From Chthoniobacter flavus (GTDB taxonomy: Bacteria > Verrucomicrobiota > Verrucomicrobiia > Chthoniobacterales > DYNR01), in contig DYNR01000088.1 of NCBI GenBank assembly GCA_020720945.1, forward strand, positions 1 through 7,413: DNA of 7,413 bases, given 5' to 3'. The stretch's first letter is position 1, and each line of letters opens with the position of its first letter. This document shows, in pieces, positions 1-7,016 of the stretch. The notes below the pieces were generated by a model. It had not been told where the DNA came from and did no database searches. It was given only the letters and a program-made list of their open reading frames with translations. The position numbers and the translations under genes were made by a program.

Positions 1-26
1 CCAGACAGCACCCCCTTGCGACTAAA

Positions 27-1769
27 TCAAGAAATGCTGAGCAACTCTGGGGCGATGTCGGTCCGTTGCACGACTCCCAACAGCTGCCTCGCCCGAGTGA
101 CCCCCAAAACAAAAGATACCTTCGCCCCAAACGGCGCTTTTCCCAATTTTTCCCAAGCCGGAAAACCGACGACAATCACCGCCCTGCTCTCCAACCCCTT
201 CGCCTTTTGGATGGAAGAAAGAAGCACTCCAGACACCCCCGCTCGCGCAAGAGGAATCCCGTTGATTTTTTCCGAATCCATCCACTTCGGGCGAAACCTG
301 CTCGTGGGATACAAAATCAAAACTTCCTGGGGTGCGCACCGTTCGTAAGCGTTCTTGCACCAACCCGCAAGCAGACGACCTACCGCCGACTTTTCCTCGG
401 CATCCGACCCCGCTTCCTCAAAAATCGGCGACTCCCCGGCAACGATTTCATCCCCGCTCTTCATGTCGCGTAAAATCTCCCGCGTATCCGCATCCTCTAG
501 CCTGCGAAAATACTCGATCAAAGAATGCGTATAGCGGACGGGATTCCGCAACCGCACCTTGCACAACCCAGGAAACAACCCGGCAATTTTTCCTATTTCA
601 AACTTCGACGCATCGCGGGCAAAATGACGCTGGCAGACATCGTATCCGATTGCCAGGCTAGGCTCGCCCCGCAACAACGAACGGTAAATCTCCCACCACC
701 CCCCATTCCTTTCGTCCGCACCCACTTCGGGATGATACTCGGTATCGTGATCTTGCGCCTCATCCACCACCAAAGCATCGTATTTTTCCCCGTCGCCCAA
801 CTTCCCTACCACCTCTCGCAATAACCTGGGAACCAATGCGTTAAAAATATTTGAAACCTCGGCACGATCCGCCAATTTCACCTCAGGAAATGTCTCTCCC
901 GCCTTCTCATACATCTGGCGCGCCAAACTCTCGTAGCTATACACATCGATCTGCCCGGCGGAAGACCTACCCATCAACGCCCGCACCGCAACCTCGAGAC
1001 CGAGATTGTAAGTCAAAAACAAAACCCTCTTCCCCTCCTTGGCCCACCGAAAAGCTTGCTCAAACAGCAACCATGTCTTTCCCGTCCCCGGACCTCCGGA
1101 AAAAGCCAACCTCGGGTTTTCTTCCAGCGCGTCAAGCAACTCGTATTGCGCCGCACTCATACGCTCCAACGAACGATCAACAAAATCGAGATCCCGCTTG
1201 GTCGCCCCGCCCCGCAACTCGGAAAAATAAAGGGAAAAAACCATTTCCTTCACCGCAGCTTCACTCTCTTTTTTCACACGGGAAAGCGGCAAAACATTCT
1301 TTTCCCACCACAGGGAAAAATTCTCTAAGTCGTTGGCATCCAATATCCCTTCCCTCGGCATTTCCTGATAAAACCCGCCATCGTGCGGGATCCGCACATC
1401 GGGTAACCCGAGGCCGCGATGGATGTAAGGTGCGGTCAAACGGCATTTCTGCGCCTCTTTTTGCACGGCTCTGACCACCCCCCGACAAACCCTGTCTCGC
1501 TGGATCAGCGGACACTCTTTTTTGTTTGTCGCATACTGGCGCGTTTTGGGGTCGTAAGTTACCGCTCCCCCTTTCACCTCCAAAACCAGCAACGCACTCC
1601 CAGGCCCAAAAACTAAAAAATCCCCCTCCCCTCCAGTTCCCTCCAAATGGTAATAATGCCCCCACCGAAAAGCAAATTCGTCGGGCAACCTCTGCAAACA
1701 AGCCGCAACCTTCGCCTCGGCAGCGTTCCACTCTTCTTTGTCCGAGTGCATAGAAATACAACGCGCCAT
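27..1769 (-). CDS. NERD-domain superfamily 1 DNA helicase (UvrD/Rep-like), 580 aa
   Basis: Predicted cytoplasmic ATP-dependent helicase fused to a nuclease-related domain. Seen: residues about 15-125 form a NERD domain, with a GEGDFLVF strand (D50), an LEVKGG strand (E64, K66, the PD-(D/E)xK-like core) and a later P87/Q90 motif. The helicase follows: Q-motif-like MSAAQYELL (204-212), Walker A GGPGTGKT (225-232), motif Ia FLTYN (251-255), Ib-like VYSYESL (276-282), Walker B VVDEAQD (334-340), motif III GYDVCQR (375-381), motif IV around RNPVRYT (408-414), motif V SSIQKAKGLES (518-528) and motif VI FVLGVTRAR (553-561). The protein ends about 20 residues after motif VI, so it looks complete. The frame stays open upstream to an ATG at 1892, but that part lies inside the permease gene and looks like its shadow; ATG 1769 has a G-run just upstream and NERD similarity begins soon after it. 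It follows the permease by 34 bases, so co-transcription is likely. Repair or anti-phage defence are possible roles (inference); the substrate cannot be told. Confidence 0.93.
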   Translation of the reverse strand: MARCISMHSDKEEWNAAEAKVAACLQRLPDEFAFRWGHYYHLEGTGGEGDFLVFGPGSALLVLEVKGGAVTYDPKTRQYATNKKECPLIQRDRVCRGVVRAVQKEAQKCRLTAPYIHRGLGLPDVRIPHDGGFYQEMPREGILDANDLENFSLWWEKNVLPLSRVKKESEAAVKEMVFSLYFSELRGGATKRDLDFVDRSLERMSAAQYELLDALEENPRLAFSGGPGTGKTWLLFEQAFRWAKEGKRVLFLTYNLGLEVAVRALMGRSSAGQIDVYSYESLARQMYEKAGETFPEVKLADRAEVSNIFNALVPRLLREVVGKLGDGEKYDALVVDEAQDHDTEYHPEVGADERNGGWWEIYRSLLRGEPSLAIGYDVCQRHFARDASKFEIGKIAGLFPGLCKVRLRNPVRYTHSLIEYFRRLEDADTREILRDMKSGDEIVAGESPIFEEAGSDAEEKSAVGRLLAGWCKNAYERCAPQEVLILYPTSRFRPKWMDSEKINGIPLARAGVSGVLLSSIQKAKGLESRAVIVVGFPAWEKLGKAPFGAKVSFVLGVTRARQLLGVVQRTDIAPELLSIS

Positions 1770-1803
1770 AGCCCCCCATTCTCGCAAAAAGCACCCCGCC
1801 CCG

Positions 1804-2931
1804 TCAATCCATCGTTTGCCGGTAACGCTTGACCGCAACAAAAAGCGCAAACACGAGAAAAACCCCGATCGCCGCGATTTCTCCGGCCACATCTCCCATC
1901 CCTGCCCCCTTGAGCATCACCCCGCGAACAACACGCAAAAAATGCGTCAACGGCAAAACTTCCCCGAGCCATTGCGCCCAACCAGGCATCCCCAAAAACG
2001 GGAACATAAACCCTGAAAGCAAAATGGACGGCAAAAAGAAAAAAACCGACATTTGCACGGCCTGCAACTGGTTGGCCGCCACGCTGGAAAAAGTCACTCC
2101 GACCGACAAGTTAGCCGCGATAAATACCGTAACAGCAAGGAATAATGTGAAAAATGCCCCGCCCGTTGGAACAAGGAAAAGATACCTCGCAGCCAACAAA
2201 ATCAAAACGACTTGCAGGTAGCCGACAAGCAGGTAAGGCACGATTTTTCCGACCATCACTTCGATGGGTCGCACGGGCATGGAAAGCAAATTTTCCATGG
2301 TGCCACGCTCCCTTTCCCTCGTGATCGCCAGCGAAGTAATCATCACCATCGTCAAAGTCAATATCACCCCCATCAACCCTGGAACAATGTTGTATTGCGA
2401 GATGGCTTCTGGATTGAATCGCGGATGCACAATCACATCGACGGGCGGAAGCGACGGTATCAAATCCGCAAACCCTCCCCGCAAATCGCGGTTCCACGCC
2501 ATCGCCGCAACGGACTGGAAAACATTGATGGCGTTGCCCGCCGCCAACGGGTCGGTGGCATCTGCTTCCAACAAAATCGCGGGGCGGTCTCCCCGAAGCA
2601 AACTCCTCTCAAAATCCGCCGGAAAATGGACGGCGAACAACGCCTCCCCAGAAAGCAACGCCTCGTCTGCTCCCCGTTCGCTAACCCCTCGCCCAATATG
2701 AAAATAACCGCTGTTTTCAAGCGCATAAAGGAAAGTTTGCACCATCTCTCCCCCGCCTCCCTGCACCACTACCGCCGGCAAATTTTTCGGGTTGGCGTTG
2801 ATGGCAAAACCGAACAACACGAGCTGGATAATCGGGAGCCCAACCATCATCCCAAAAGTCAAACGATCCCTCCACATCTGGATAAACTCCTTGCGCACAA
2901 TCGCTAACGCCCGTTGTAAAAACTCTTTCAT
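1804..2931 (-). CDS. ABC-2 type transporter permease (YbhS/YbhR/YhhJ-like), 375 aa
   Basis: Inner-membrane subunit of an ABC exporter. Seen: a cytoplasmic N-terminal helix (RKEFIQMWRDR, 13-23), TM1 at about 24-44, a large extracytoplasmic domain at about 46-178, then five further hydrophobic segments at about 180-203, 228-250, 258-281, 293-315 and 350-368. Between TM2 and TM3 sits the family's hallmark ERERGTMENLLSMPVRP (206-222) leading into VGKIVPYLL, the cytoplasmic coupling region of ABC-2 permeases. Length is normal for the YbhS/YhhJ group. Its ATG overlaps the ATPase stop codon in an ATGA (2928-2931), which implies translational coupling and fixes the start. Only one permease gene is present, so a homodimer is inferred; the E. 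coli Ybh system has two permeases. The substrate cannot be read from sequence; relatives are linked to drug or lipophilic-compound export. Confidence 0.95.
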   Translation of the reverse strand: MKEFLQRALAIVRKEFIQMWRDRLTFGMMVGLPIIQLVLFGFAINANPKNLPAVVVQGGGGEMVQTFLYALENSGYFHIGRGVSERGADEALLSGEALFAVHFPADFERSLLRGDRPAILLEADATDPLAAGNAINVFQSVAAMAWNRDLRGGFADLIPSLPPVDVIVHPRFNPEAISQYNIVPGLMGVILTLTMVMITSLAITRERERGTMENLLSMPVRPIEVMVGKIVPYLLVGYLQVVLILLAARYLFLVPTGGAFFTLFLAVTVFIAANLSVGVTFSSVAANQLQAVQMSVFFFLPSILLSGFMFPFLGMPGWAQWLGEVLPLTHFLRVVRGVMLKGAGMGDVAGEIAAIGVFLVFALFVAVKRYRQTMD

Positions 2932-3872
2932 TTCCCGAAATTATCCGCGCTCTTGCCCATGAGATAAATGAACACATCTTCGAGGCCAGAAGGGATCGCC
3001 TGGCACTGCATCCCTTCTCCCGCTTCGCCGCGGACGGCCGCCTCCAGCGCCACCGCGTCGCTTCCGCTGGCGTGCAGCGTGTTCCCAAAAATCGTGACCT
3101 GCTCGACCCCATCTCTCCGCTTGAGACTCTCGGCCAGTGCCGCCACTTTTTCTCCGCTCACCTGCCATGTATGCAGCCCTGCGCCCCGGATGACTTCTGC
3201 GACAGTCCCTTTTGCAAGCATTTGCCCATAAGCTAAATACGCGATCCGATGGCAACGCTCCGCCTCATCCATGTAATGGGTCGTCACCAAAACGGTCAGC
3301 CCCCGCGCTGAAAGCTGGTGGATCAAATCCCAAAAATCCCTACGCGCCTTCGGGTCAACCCCGGCCGTCGGCTCGTCGAGCAACAACAGCTTGGGATCAT
3401 GCAACATACACGCGACCAACGCCAAACGCTGCTTCCACCCGCCGGAAAGCATCCCCGCAAGCTGTTTCCTGCGCCCTCCCAACCCGTGCTCTTCGAGTGC
3501 CGCCGCAATTTTTTCCTTCCTGTTTTCAAGCCCATAAACCCGGGCCACAAAATCTAAATTCTCTTCAACCGTGAGGTCTTCGTAGTAGCTGAATTTTTGC
3601 GTCATGTAACCGACCTGTCGCTGGATTTCCTTCCTCCCGGAACGAAAGTTGATCCCCAGGCAAGTCCCCTCCCCACCATCCGCCTCCAACAGACCGCAAA
3701 GAGTCCTGATAAATGTTGTTTTCCCGCTGCCGTTGGGTCCCAAAAAACCATAAACTTCGCCTTCTTCGACCCGCAAAGAAATCGAATCAACCACCTTCCG
3801 CCCTGAAAAAATTTTCGTGACTCCACGGACATCGATTGCGGGAAGCCTCTCCACTGCTTCTCCCGCTTTCAT
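2928..3872 (-). CDS. ABC transporter ATP-binding protein, single nucleotide-binding domain, 314 aa
   Basis: Cytoplasmic ATPase that powers the adjacent permease. Seen: Walker A GPNGSGKT (45-52), Q-loop glutamine Q92 in YMTQKFSYYEDLTVEENL, signature LSGGWKQR (142-149), Walker B LLLLDEP with catalytic E167 (162-168), D-loop AGVD (170-173) and H-loop H199 in TTHYMDEAERC. The W in the fifth signature position instead of Q, the YEDLTVEENL segment and the HYMDEAE run are typical of the CcmA/YbhF-type ABC-2 ATPases. Residues about 235-305 form a C-terminal extension of the kind that often follows this domain and ends in GLEDVFIYLMG. E. coli YbhF carries two ABC domains in one chain; this protein has one, so two copies presumably assemble with two permeases. 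Its ATG overlaps the adaptor stop codon by four bases (3869-3872), and its own stop overlaps the permease start. All catalytic motifs are intact. Confidence 0.96.
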   Translation of the reverse strand: MKAGEAVERLPAIDVRGVTKIFSGRKVVDSISLRVEEGEVYGFLGPNGSGKTTFIRTLCGLLEADGGEGTCLGINFRSGRKEIQRQVGYMTQKFSYYEDLTVEENLDFVARVYGLENRKEKIAAALEEHGLGGRRKQLAGMLSGGWKQRLALVACMLHDPKLLLLDEPTAGVDPKARRDFWDLIHQLSARGLTVLVTTHYMDEAERCHRIAYLAYGQMLAKGTVAEVIRGAGLHTWQVSGEKVAALAESLKRRDGVEQVTIFGNTLHASGSDAVALEAAVRGEAGEGMQCQAIPSGLEDVFIYLMGKSADNFGK

Positions 3873-4840
3873 TTCTTGAAGGCTCTGACTTCAACGGGTT
3901 GCCCCGGATGCAACCCCTTGGCCACCTCCGGCGAAAAACTCGCCTCCGCCATAAAAACAAGCTTCTCGCTGTGCTCGGTGCTAAAAATAACAGGCGGCGC
4001 ATACTCTGCCTGCGTCGAAATAAATGTGATCTTGGCTTCCAGCTTCGCCTCTCCCGAAAAAACTTCGACCCCTTGCCGCATCGCAAGACCCGGCACCTCT
4101 TTTTGCGGAACATAAAACCGCACGCGGACTTCGCCGGGCGGAAGAAGACTCACCACGGGTTTCCCCTCCGCGACCCGCTCTCCGCGGCGATAATAAACAT
4201 CGTGGACCAACCCCGCAACCGGTGCCTTTTGCGCTTTTTCCTCCAACCTCCAACGGGCTTCCTCCACCTGCGCCTGGAGTGCTTTCACCGCAGAACCCAA
4301 AGCCGCCAACTCGTCGGGCCGCCCCCCCAACGAAGCCATCTGCTGCAAGGAACCAAGCGCCGCAACAACCTCTTTCAACGCGTGATCCAATGCCCGATTC
4401 AAGTCGAGGTTTTGCTCCGTCACCACCTGGGTTTTGAAAAGCTCAATCGACCTCGCGAGTTCTTGCCCCGCAAACACTTGCATAGCTTGCGTCGCCGCCT
4501 TCGCGTGCTGCACCACCGCCACCTCTTCCGCCCGCCACCCTTTTTTCGCATTTTCTAAGTTGAACTGCGCCTGCTCCAAAAGCCCCGCATATTGGTCGAG
4601 TTTGTATTTCGCCGGACAGGGGTCTAGCTGAAACAACTGCACCCCTTCTTCGACCCACGCCCCTTTTACCGCATCCACTTGAAACAGTTGCCCTGAAACA
4701 GGTGCTGAAACTTGCACATATTCACCGAGAATATACCCCTGAAAACCTCCCCGCTCCGAATCTCCACACGAAACCAAACCAACAAAACACGCAAACGGCA
4801 AAACCCTCAAACAACGCATCAAAAAAATCGGGAGCGACAT
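3869..4840 (-). CDS. HlyD-family periplasmic adaptor (membrane fusion) lipoprotein, YbhG-like, 323 aa
   Basis: Adaptor expected to bridge the inner-membrane exporter and an outer-membrane channel. Seen: a short hydrophobic signal segment (about 8-24) ending in a lipobox, LVSC, with the lipidated cysteine at C25. Next come a first lipoyl/barrel-sandwich half (about 41-73, VSAPVSGQLFQVDAVKG), a long alanine/glutamine/glutamate-rich helical hairpin likely to form a coiled coil (about 77-204), the second lipoyl half (about 205-234, APVAGLVHDVYYRRGERV) and a beta-barrel domain to the end (VRVRFYVPQKEV, then LHPGQPVEVRAF). ATG 4840 is chosen over M8 because a purine-rich AAGGGGA lies six bases upstream. 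It is the first gene of a tightly packed adaptor-ATPase-permease set and overlaps the ATPase gene by four bases. No outer-membrane TolC-like gene is in the window. Anchoring by lipid rather than an N-terminal helix is inferred from the lipobox. Confidence 0.93.
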   Translation of the reverse strand: MSLPIFLMRCLRVLPFACFVGLVSCGDSERGGFQGYILGEYVQVSAPVSGQLFQVDAVKGAWVEEGVQLFQLDPCPAKYKLDQYAGLLEQAQFNLENAKKGWRAEEVAVVQHAKAATQAMQVFAGQELARSIELFKTQVVTEQNLDLNRALDHALKEVVAALGSLQQMASLGGRPDELAALGSAVKALQAQVEEARWRLEEKAQKAPVAGLVHDVYYRRGERVAEGKPVVSLLPPGEVRVRFYVPQKEVPGLAMRQGVEVFSGEAKLEAKITFISTQAEYAPPVIFSTEHSEKLVFMAEASFSPEVAKGLHPGQPVEVRAFKK

Positions 4841-4846
4841 ACTCTT

Positions 4847-4852
4847 CCCCTT
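4847..4852 (-). promoter_or_regulatory. Shine-Dalgarno site of the adaptor gene
   Basis: Read on the minus strand, AAGGGG lies within a purine-rich stretch and ends six bases before the ATG at 4840. It is the clearest ribosome binding site in the window and decides between the two methionines near the adaptor N-terminus. It sits in the 89-base gap after the O-antigen ligase-like gene. That gap shows no hairpin with a T-run strong enough to be called a terminator, and no promoter I would trust, so read-through from the upstream gene is possible. Confidence 0.6.
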
Positions 4853-4929
4853 CTTTCAGATGCCCCCCGCAAGCGCAAGGAATATCCCTGCCGGTGTCGG
4901 CGAGCGAACAAAACTGGACAGCGTTTCAA

Positions 4930-6906
4930 TCAATCCTGGAAAACCCCCTGTTCGACCGGCCCAATGCGAGGAACCGACCCCGCCCTCTCCCGCTTCTGCA
5001 ACCACTCGATTTTCTGCAACGGAAAAGCCGAACACCCTGCAACACTCAAACTCAAGTGGTAGATGCGGTTGGCAAAATTAAACTCGCCCGCAGCATCGGC
5101 AATCCCCCCCAAATACTCGTAGGGCATCGCAGAAAAAGGATCGAGCAAAACCCCGTCAAGCGCATTCGCATAAGCCTCCTGGTGACGCCCCGCCTGCGAT
5201 TGTGCAGACGCCAAACGCAAAAGCGGATACCGGTCCCCCGGCAACAGCCAACTGGCTTGCTCAAAACACCAGATCGCTTGCCCCAACGCCTCCTTTTTTT
5301 TATCAGAATTTCTCGTCCGCCGCGCCCGCTCCAACCACATTTCACCGACCGCCATCTGCAAGTTTCCGTTCCTCGAAACTTGCACAACCTCTTCATCGGC
5401 AAAGTCCTGCGCCCGTTTCATGTTCCCGGAACCCACCGCGTTCTGGATCTGGGTCCGCCGGACTTCATCGAAAAAAAACGGCGCCGAAAAATAGAGCGCA
5501 CTCGCCCCCGATACAAAAACGAAAACGCCGATTCCCAAACGCCGCAAAACCGCCCATCCCCCTCCCTTCTCCCCCTCCTCAGATTCCACTTTCAACCCAA
5601 CTCCCGCCGATAAACCCAACACGCAAAACGCCAAAAAAGAGTTCGCCGCCAACTGCATATTGAAATCAAAAAACGAATGCGCGGCGTAAACGGCCAAACA
5701 GGAAAGCGAACCTATGCAAATCGCGACTTCCGTGCTCTGCGGAAAATCTTCTTTTCTCATCGCTTGCAACCTCGCATCCACCACCCGCAACCCGCTCCCA
5801 AAAAACAAAACAAGTGCCAGCAACACGAGGCTTCCAGCAACCACGCCTCCCTCCGCAAACAGCTGCAACCAGTCGTTATGCAAATACACCGGCTCGCTGG
5901 GCCCCGATCGCGGCGACCGAAAAAAACGGGCGTAATCCCCTCCGCTCCCAGGCCCCGTCCCCACCGCTGGCTCCATCTGAAACTGCCGCACCCCAGATTT
6001 CCATGTCACCATCCGAAAGTCGTCCTCCGCAACCATTTCCAGCCTCTCTTGCACGAGCAAATTGCTCCCCACCAAATACAATCCCCCGAGCGACAAACCG
6101 CAAATCAACGCCACCAGCAAAACCAAAACCCCTCCCCGATATTTCCCTCGCGCCCGCGTCCGCACCAACACAAACAACGACAGCAAAAGAAAAAACAACA
6201 ACCCCGCACCCAACCCGACCGCCCCTCCGCGACTCAGCGTCAACAACGCCCCCAACGCAAAAAAACCGCTGCCCCAACCAAATAAAAATTTCACGAAAGA
6301 CGGCAACCTGCCCCAAATACTCAACGACGCACAAAAAATACACCCCGTGTTCAAAACCCACACGACCTCGTTGTGATTCAGAAAAAAACCGCTCTCCCGC
6401 GGGTTAAACCTCGACTCATACCAAGCCCGCAAAGTGTCCGAATACCAAACCAGCTCGACCCCGCCTCCTCCTACCCTCCATGCCATCATCTGCAAAAGTT
6501 GCGCCAAACCGAGAACAACAACCCCTACCACAAAAAACAACCGCACCTTCCTCCCCCGAAGCCCAAATAAAATCGCAACACAACCAAAAAAACCTGCCAC
6601 CAAATTCGCCGACGGCAAAAAACCCGACGCAGGAAAATCGTTCTGCGCCCACCTCACAACCCCAAATCCCGCCAAAACAAACAAACCAGCCGCCCCCCAC
6701 ACCCCCTCGGGAAGCCTCTTCTCCGATAAATCAGAAAACGCCGCCAACATCGCCGCAGCACACGCGCAAACGAAAAGCGGCCACGCCATCGCCGGCTCCA
6801 TCAACCCCCCGTGAAGCCACTGCCCCACCGCCAACCCCGCAACCAACAATGATGCCACCGCAAAATCGGACACCAAACTGAACTTATACCTTTCCACTCT
6901 CCCCAC
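4930..6906 (-). CDS. O-antigen ligase/polymerase-like (Wzy_C family) membrane protein with C-terminal TPR-like region, 658 aa
   Basis: Polytopic inner-membrane protein probably acting on lipid-linked glycans at the periplasmic face. Seen: roughly 12-13 hydrophobic segments between residues 14 and 475, with family motifs in the expected order: FFLNHNEVVWVL (174-185), LLTLSRGGAVGLG (221-233), DDFRMVTWKSGVRQF (295-309), GTGPGSGGDY (316-325), the signature periplasmic-loop segment HNDWLQLFAEGG (343-354, H343 in the position of the essential WaaL histidine) and AAHSFFDFNMQLAANSF (408-424). After a Glu/Gly-rich linker (440-450) and a last membrane segment (about 456-475), residues about 480-625 are helical with TPR-like pairs (ALGQAIWCFEQASWLLPGD, then YPLLRLASAQSQAGRHQEAYANAL). 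The first start is a GTG at 6906; a second in-frame GTG at 6897 has GGGGAG just upstream and is as likely. There is no ATG before residue 36. It could be an O-antigen ligase, a Wzy polymerase or a protein O-oligosaccharyltransferase; sequence alone does not separate these. Confidence 0.9.
   Translation of the reverse strand: MGRVERYKFSLVSDFAVASLLVAGLAVGQWLHGGLMEPAMAWPLFVCACAAAMLAAFSDLSEKRLPEGVWGAAGLFVLAGFGVVRWAQNDFPASGFLPSANLVAGFFGCVAILFGLRGRKVRLFFVVGVVVLGLAQLLQMMAWRVGGGGVELVWYSDTLRAWYESRFNPRESGFFLNHNEVVWVLNTGCIFCASLSIWGRLPSFVKFLFGWGSGFFALGALLTLSRGGAVGLGAGLLFFLLLSLFVLVRTRARGKYRGGVLVLLVALICGLSLGGLYLVGSNLLVQERLEMVAEDDFRMVTWKSGVRQFQMEPAVGTGPGSGGDYARFFRSPRSGPSEPVYLHNDWLQLFAEGGVVAGSLVLLALVLFFGSGLRVVDARLQAMRKEDFPQSTEVAICIGSLSCLAVYAAHSFFDFNMQLAANSFLAFCVLGLSAGVGLKVESEEGEKGGGWAVLRRLGIGVFVFVSGASALYFSAPFFFDEVRRTQIQNAVGSGNMKRAQDFADEEVVQVSRNGNLQMAVGEMWLERARRTRNSDKKKEALGQAIWCFEQASWLLPGDRYPLLRLASAQSQAGRHQEAYANALDGVLLDPFSAMPYEYLGGIADAAGEFNFANRIYHLSLSVAGCSAFPLQKIEWLQKRERAGSVPRIGPVEQGVFQD
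5553..5575 (-). other. Canonical G-quadruplex motif in the coding strand
   Basis: On the minus strand, which is also the mRNA sense here, four G-runs of 5, 3, 5 and 3 bases are separated by loops of 4, 1 and 2 bases. This fits the standard G3+N1-7 pattern. It encodes the E-E-G-E-K-G-G-G linker near residues 442-450 of the O-antigen ligase-like protein, between the HSFFDF-containing membrane segments and the last membrane segment. The pattern is certain; whether it folds or matters is unknown. Confidence 0.5.
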
Positions 6907-7016
6907 ACCTACAAAGAAAGGTCTCCCTTGGCGAGTTTTTCTTTCTTTCCAAAAAAACTTTGGAAAAACAAATCCGCTTGTTGCCCTTCCCCGCTTTTTG
7001 GTTCATCATCCCCGCC
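6907..7016. promoter_or_regulatory. Divergent intergenic region
   Basis: These 110 bases separate the starts of the minus-strand O-antigen ligase-like gene and the plus-strand small membrane protein gene, so promoters for both must lie here or just inside the genes. It is richer in A and T than the flanking genes in its middle part (about 6934-6970) and contains a perfect 8-bp inverted repeat. I find no pair of -35/-10 hexamers with good spacing on either strand, so no promoter is placed. Confidence 0.45.
6946..6966. repeat. Perfect 8-bp inverted repeat, 5-base spacer
   Basis: TTTCCAAA (6946-6953) and TTTGGAAA (6959-6966) are exact reverse complements around a 5-base spacer. It lies between two divergent genes, closer to the minus-strand start (about 40 bases) than to the plus-strand ATG (about 50 bases). 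It lacks the GC-rich stem of an intrinsic terminator and is better placed as a regulator binding site, but the region is A/T rich and chance is possible. Confidence 0.45.

Noticed and set aside
851..1474. 207-residue plus-strand open frame opposite the helicase
   Set aside because: Composition is Pro/Ser/Arg/Lys rich without domain features, as expected from the C- and A-rich antisense strand, and the opposite frame encodes well-ordered helicase motifs.
1770..1892. Upstream extension of the helicase reading frame to an ATG at 1892 (41 extra residues)
   Set aside because: It lies mostly within the permease coding sequence in another frame, its residues look like an out-of-frame shadow, and the NERD domain begins only after the ATG at 1769.
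2212..2907. 231-residue plus-strand open frame opposite the permease
   Set aside because: Antisense to a clear ABC-2 permease; His/Arg/Gln-rich low-complexity translation with no recognisable motif.
3836..4558. 240-residue plus-strand open frame opposite the adaptor gene
   Set aside because: Antisense to a clear HlyD-family gene; Arg/His/Leu-rich translation typical of the strand bias.
4890..4901. Small hairpin GCCG-GTGT-CGGC in the gap between the O-antigen ligase-like and adaptor genes
   Set aside because: The stem is only four base pairs and no T-run follows in the minus direction, so it does not support a terminator call.
4702..5613. 303-residue plus-strand open frame opposite the adaptor start and the O-antigen ligase-like gene
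   Set aside because: The longest antisense frame, but it runs across two real genes and their gap, is Arg/Pro/Gln rich and has no domain features.
6960..7016. TTG-initiated N-terminal extension of the small plus-strand protein
   Set aside because: It would use a rare start codon and overlap the inverted repeat; the ATG at 7017 gives a standard basic-then-hydrophobic N-terminus.
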